The notes below the pieces were generated by a model. It was given only the letters and a program-made list of their open reading frames with translations. It was not told where the DNA came from and made no database searches. Positions 5,507 to 6,892 of a stretch of DNA of 6,892 nucleotides are shown piece by piece. The stretch is from Syntrophaceae bacterium. Its GTDB lineage: Bacteria; Desulfobacterota; Syntrophia; Syntrophales; UBA2210. Numbering within the stretch: position 1 is the first letter of the stretch; every line of letters starts with the position of its first letter. A program made the position numbers and the translations under genes. The stretch covers positions 1 through 6,892 of the forward strand of contig JAUXBI010000094.1 of NCBI GenBank assembly GCA_030619435.1, read 5' to 3'.

Positions 5507-6856
5507 ATGGGCAAACTATTCGGTACAGATGGAGTGAGGGGAGTGGCAAACGAATACCCGATGACATCAGAAATGGCCCTGCGAATAGGGATGGCAACGG
5601 CTCATCTCTTCAAACGTCATGGTCACCAGCCGAGGATTATCATAGGGAAAGACACGCGGGTTTCGGGGTATATGATAGAATATGCTCTTGTTTCAGGCCT
5701 TTGCTCCATGGGTGTGGACGCATATATGGTGGGCCCTATGCCGACACCGGGAGTTGCCTTCTTGACTAAAAGTATGAGGGCCGATGCGGGCATAGTAATA
5801 TCCGCTTCCCACAACCCCTTCCAGGACAATGGAATCAAGATTTTCTCCAGTGACGGGTACAAACTCCCCGATGAAAAGGAACTGGAGATAGAGGAGATGG
5901 TACTTTCAAACAAAATGGAGGATCTTCATCCTTCGCCGAGGGAGCTGGGAAAGGCGTATAATTTAGAGGGCGCCAGGGGGCGGTACATCGTTTTTCTGAA
6001 AAATACATTTCCCAAGGAATATACGCTTGAAGGCACCAGCGTGGTGCTGGATGCATCCAACGGCGCCACATATCGAATTGCGCCGAAACCCTTCTTCGAA
6101 ATGGGCGCGGAAGTACACACCATCTTTGCTGAACCCGACGGGGAAAACATCAATCACGAATGCGGTTCACAGCACCCGGAAAAACTGGCTGATGAGGTAG
6201 TAAAAAGGGGCGCCCATGTCGGGTTTGCCTTCGATGGAGACGGCGATCGGCTTATTGCCGTTGACGAAAAGGGCTGTGTACTCACAGGAGACCAGGTTAT
6301 CGCCATATGCGCCAGGATGATGAAGGCAGAGGGCAATCTTACCAATAATCTGGTAGTTGAAACTGTTATGAGCAATATAGGCCTTGGTCTTGCCCTTAAG
6401 CGTTTGGGCATCGAAAAGGCGACTGCTCCTGTTGGAGACAGGTATGTTCTTGAGATGATGAAAGAGAAAGGCGCCTCCATTGGAGGTGAAGATTCAGGTC
6501 ATATTATCTTCCTGAATCACCATACGACGGGAGATGGTCTCCTCTCAGCCCTGCAGCTCCTAGCGGCAATGAAAAGGGAGGGGAAACCCCTTTCCGAGCT
6601 TGCAAGCATAATGAAGGTGTTTCCTCAAAAGCTTATCAATGTGGATGTAACTTCAAAACCCGAGATATCGACGATTCCCGAACTTGTGGGGATTATTGGC
6701 AAAGTCGAAGAAAAACTCGGAGATAAAGGAAGGGTTCTGGTTCGCTACTCCGGCACGCAGAACATGTGCCGGGTAATGGTGGAAGGACCCACCGACGAAG
6801 ATGTAGGGCAATACTGCAAACAGGTCGCGGATGTCGTAAGAGAAAAGCTTACATAA
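5507..6856 (+). CDS. glmM: Phosphoglucosamine mutase GlmM
   Basis: GlmM converts glucosamine-6-phosphate to glucosamine-1-phosphate, the step before UDP-GlcNAc in peptidoglycan and lipopolysaccharide synthesis, in the cytoplasm. At 449 residues it has normal family length, and all four active-site regions are visible. The N-terminus reads FGTDGVRG (5-12). The phosphoserine loop ISASHNP (98-104) has Ser101 as the phosphorylated residue. The metal loop DGDGDR (243-248) supplies Asp243, Asp245 and Asp247. GEDSGH (327-332) is the sugar-binding loop, and RYSGTQ (413-418) starts the C-terminal phosphate loop. The GlmM-type ASHNPFQDNGIK context separates it from phosphomannomutases and phosphoglucomutases. 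The start at 5507 follows AAGGA at a seven-base spacing. In many related genomes glmM sits after ftsH-folP or cdaA-ybbR. Here it has its own upstream region and is divergent from the RpiR-type gene, so it is probably transcribed alone or heads a downstream operon not seen here. It appears intact. Confidence 0.97.
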   Translation: MGKLFGTDGVRGVANEYPMTSEMALRIGMATAHLFKRHGHQPRIIIGKDTRVSGYMIEYALVSGLCSMGVDAYMVGPMPTPGVAFLTKSMRADAGIVISASHNPFQDNGIKIFSSDGYKLPDEKELEIEEMVLSNKMEDLHPSPRELGKAYNLEGARGRYIVFLKNTFPKEYTLEGTSVVLDASNGATYRIAPKPFFEMGAEVHTIFAEPDGENINHECGSQHPEKLADEVVKRGAHVGFAFDGDGDRLIAVDEKGCVLTGDQVIAICARMMKAEGNLTNNLVVETVMSNIGLGLALKRLGIEKATAPVGDRYVLEMMKEKGASIGGEDSGHIIFLNHHTTGDGLLSALQLLAAMKREGKPLSELASIMKVFPQKLINVDVTSKPEISTIPELVGIIGKVEEKLGDKGRVLVRYSGTQNMCRVMVEGPTDEDVGQYCKQVADVVREKLT

Positions 6857-6872
6857 AAGACAATCAGGTGGA

Positions 6873-6886
6873 TAGGCTGTAGGCTG
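6873..6886 (+). repeat. Tandem heptamer TAGGCTG x2 downstream of glmM
   Basis: Two exact copies of TAGGCTG lie side by side, followed by TTAGGA, where the window ends. They begin 16 bases after the glmM stop codon. The array may continue beyond the window. Two copies are too few to claim a repeat family, and no glmM terminator is visible in the 36 bases available. Confidence 0.4.
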
Positions 6887-6892
6887 TTAGGA

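Noticed and set aside
6758..6775. Gln418 in the GlmM phosphate loop (SGTQ instead of the common SGTE) as an active-site defect
   Set aside because: The phosphate-binding Arg, Ser, Gly and Thr are kept and I recall SGTQ from GlmM of related Deltaproteobacteria, so it appears to be a lineage variant.

Overview
The window looks like ordinary chromosomal DNA of a Gram-negative, probably anaerobic bacterium, most likely of the Deltaproteobacteria/Desulfobacterota. This rests on the style of the GlmM C-terminus (an RYSGTQNMCRVMVEG phosphate loop, which I associate with that lineage), on the TAXI-type TRAP transporter and on the NDP-forming acyl-CoA synthetase. The taxonomic call is an inference from memory of these families, not a search result.

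Layout. About 80% of the window is a leftward gene set, transcribed from about 5314 down to 1: an RpiR-type regulator (4442-5314), a TAXI-family solute receptor with a signal peptide (3371-4330), a small exported DUF1850 protein (2841-3323), a fused DctQM-type TRAP permease (850-2844), and the N-terminal 271 residues of an NDP-forming acyl-CoA synthetase (1-814, cut by the window edge). Facing away from it is glmM, phosphoglucosamine mutase (5507-6856, + strand). A 192-base divergent intergenic region (5315-5506) separates the regulator from glmM. A 111-base gap (4331-4441) separates the regulator from the receptor gene and could hold a second promoter. No stretch longer than 300 bases lacks a gene.

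How the genes work together. The TAXI receptor would capture a small anionic substrate in the periplasm and deliver it to the fused permease for Na+- or H+-driven uptake. The co-transcribed acyl-CoA synthetase could then convert an imported carboxylate to its CoA thioester, with the RpiR protein as the probable local switch. The substrate cannot be read from the sequence. Details worth a second look are a perfect 10-bp hairpin between receptor and DUF1850, a DUF1850 start without a Shine-Dalgarno sequence just beyond it, a G9 run whose -1 frame leads straight into the permease, an ATGA stop/start overlap, a regulator whose sugar-phosphate motif is altered, and candidate operator dyads in both intergenic regions. 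I found no mobile element, CRISPR array, RNA gene or clearly new defence-type system.
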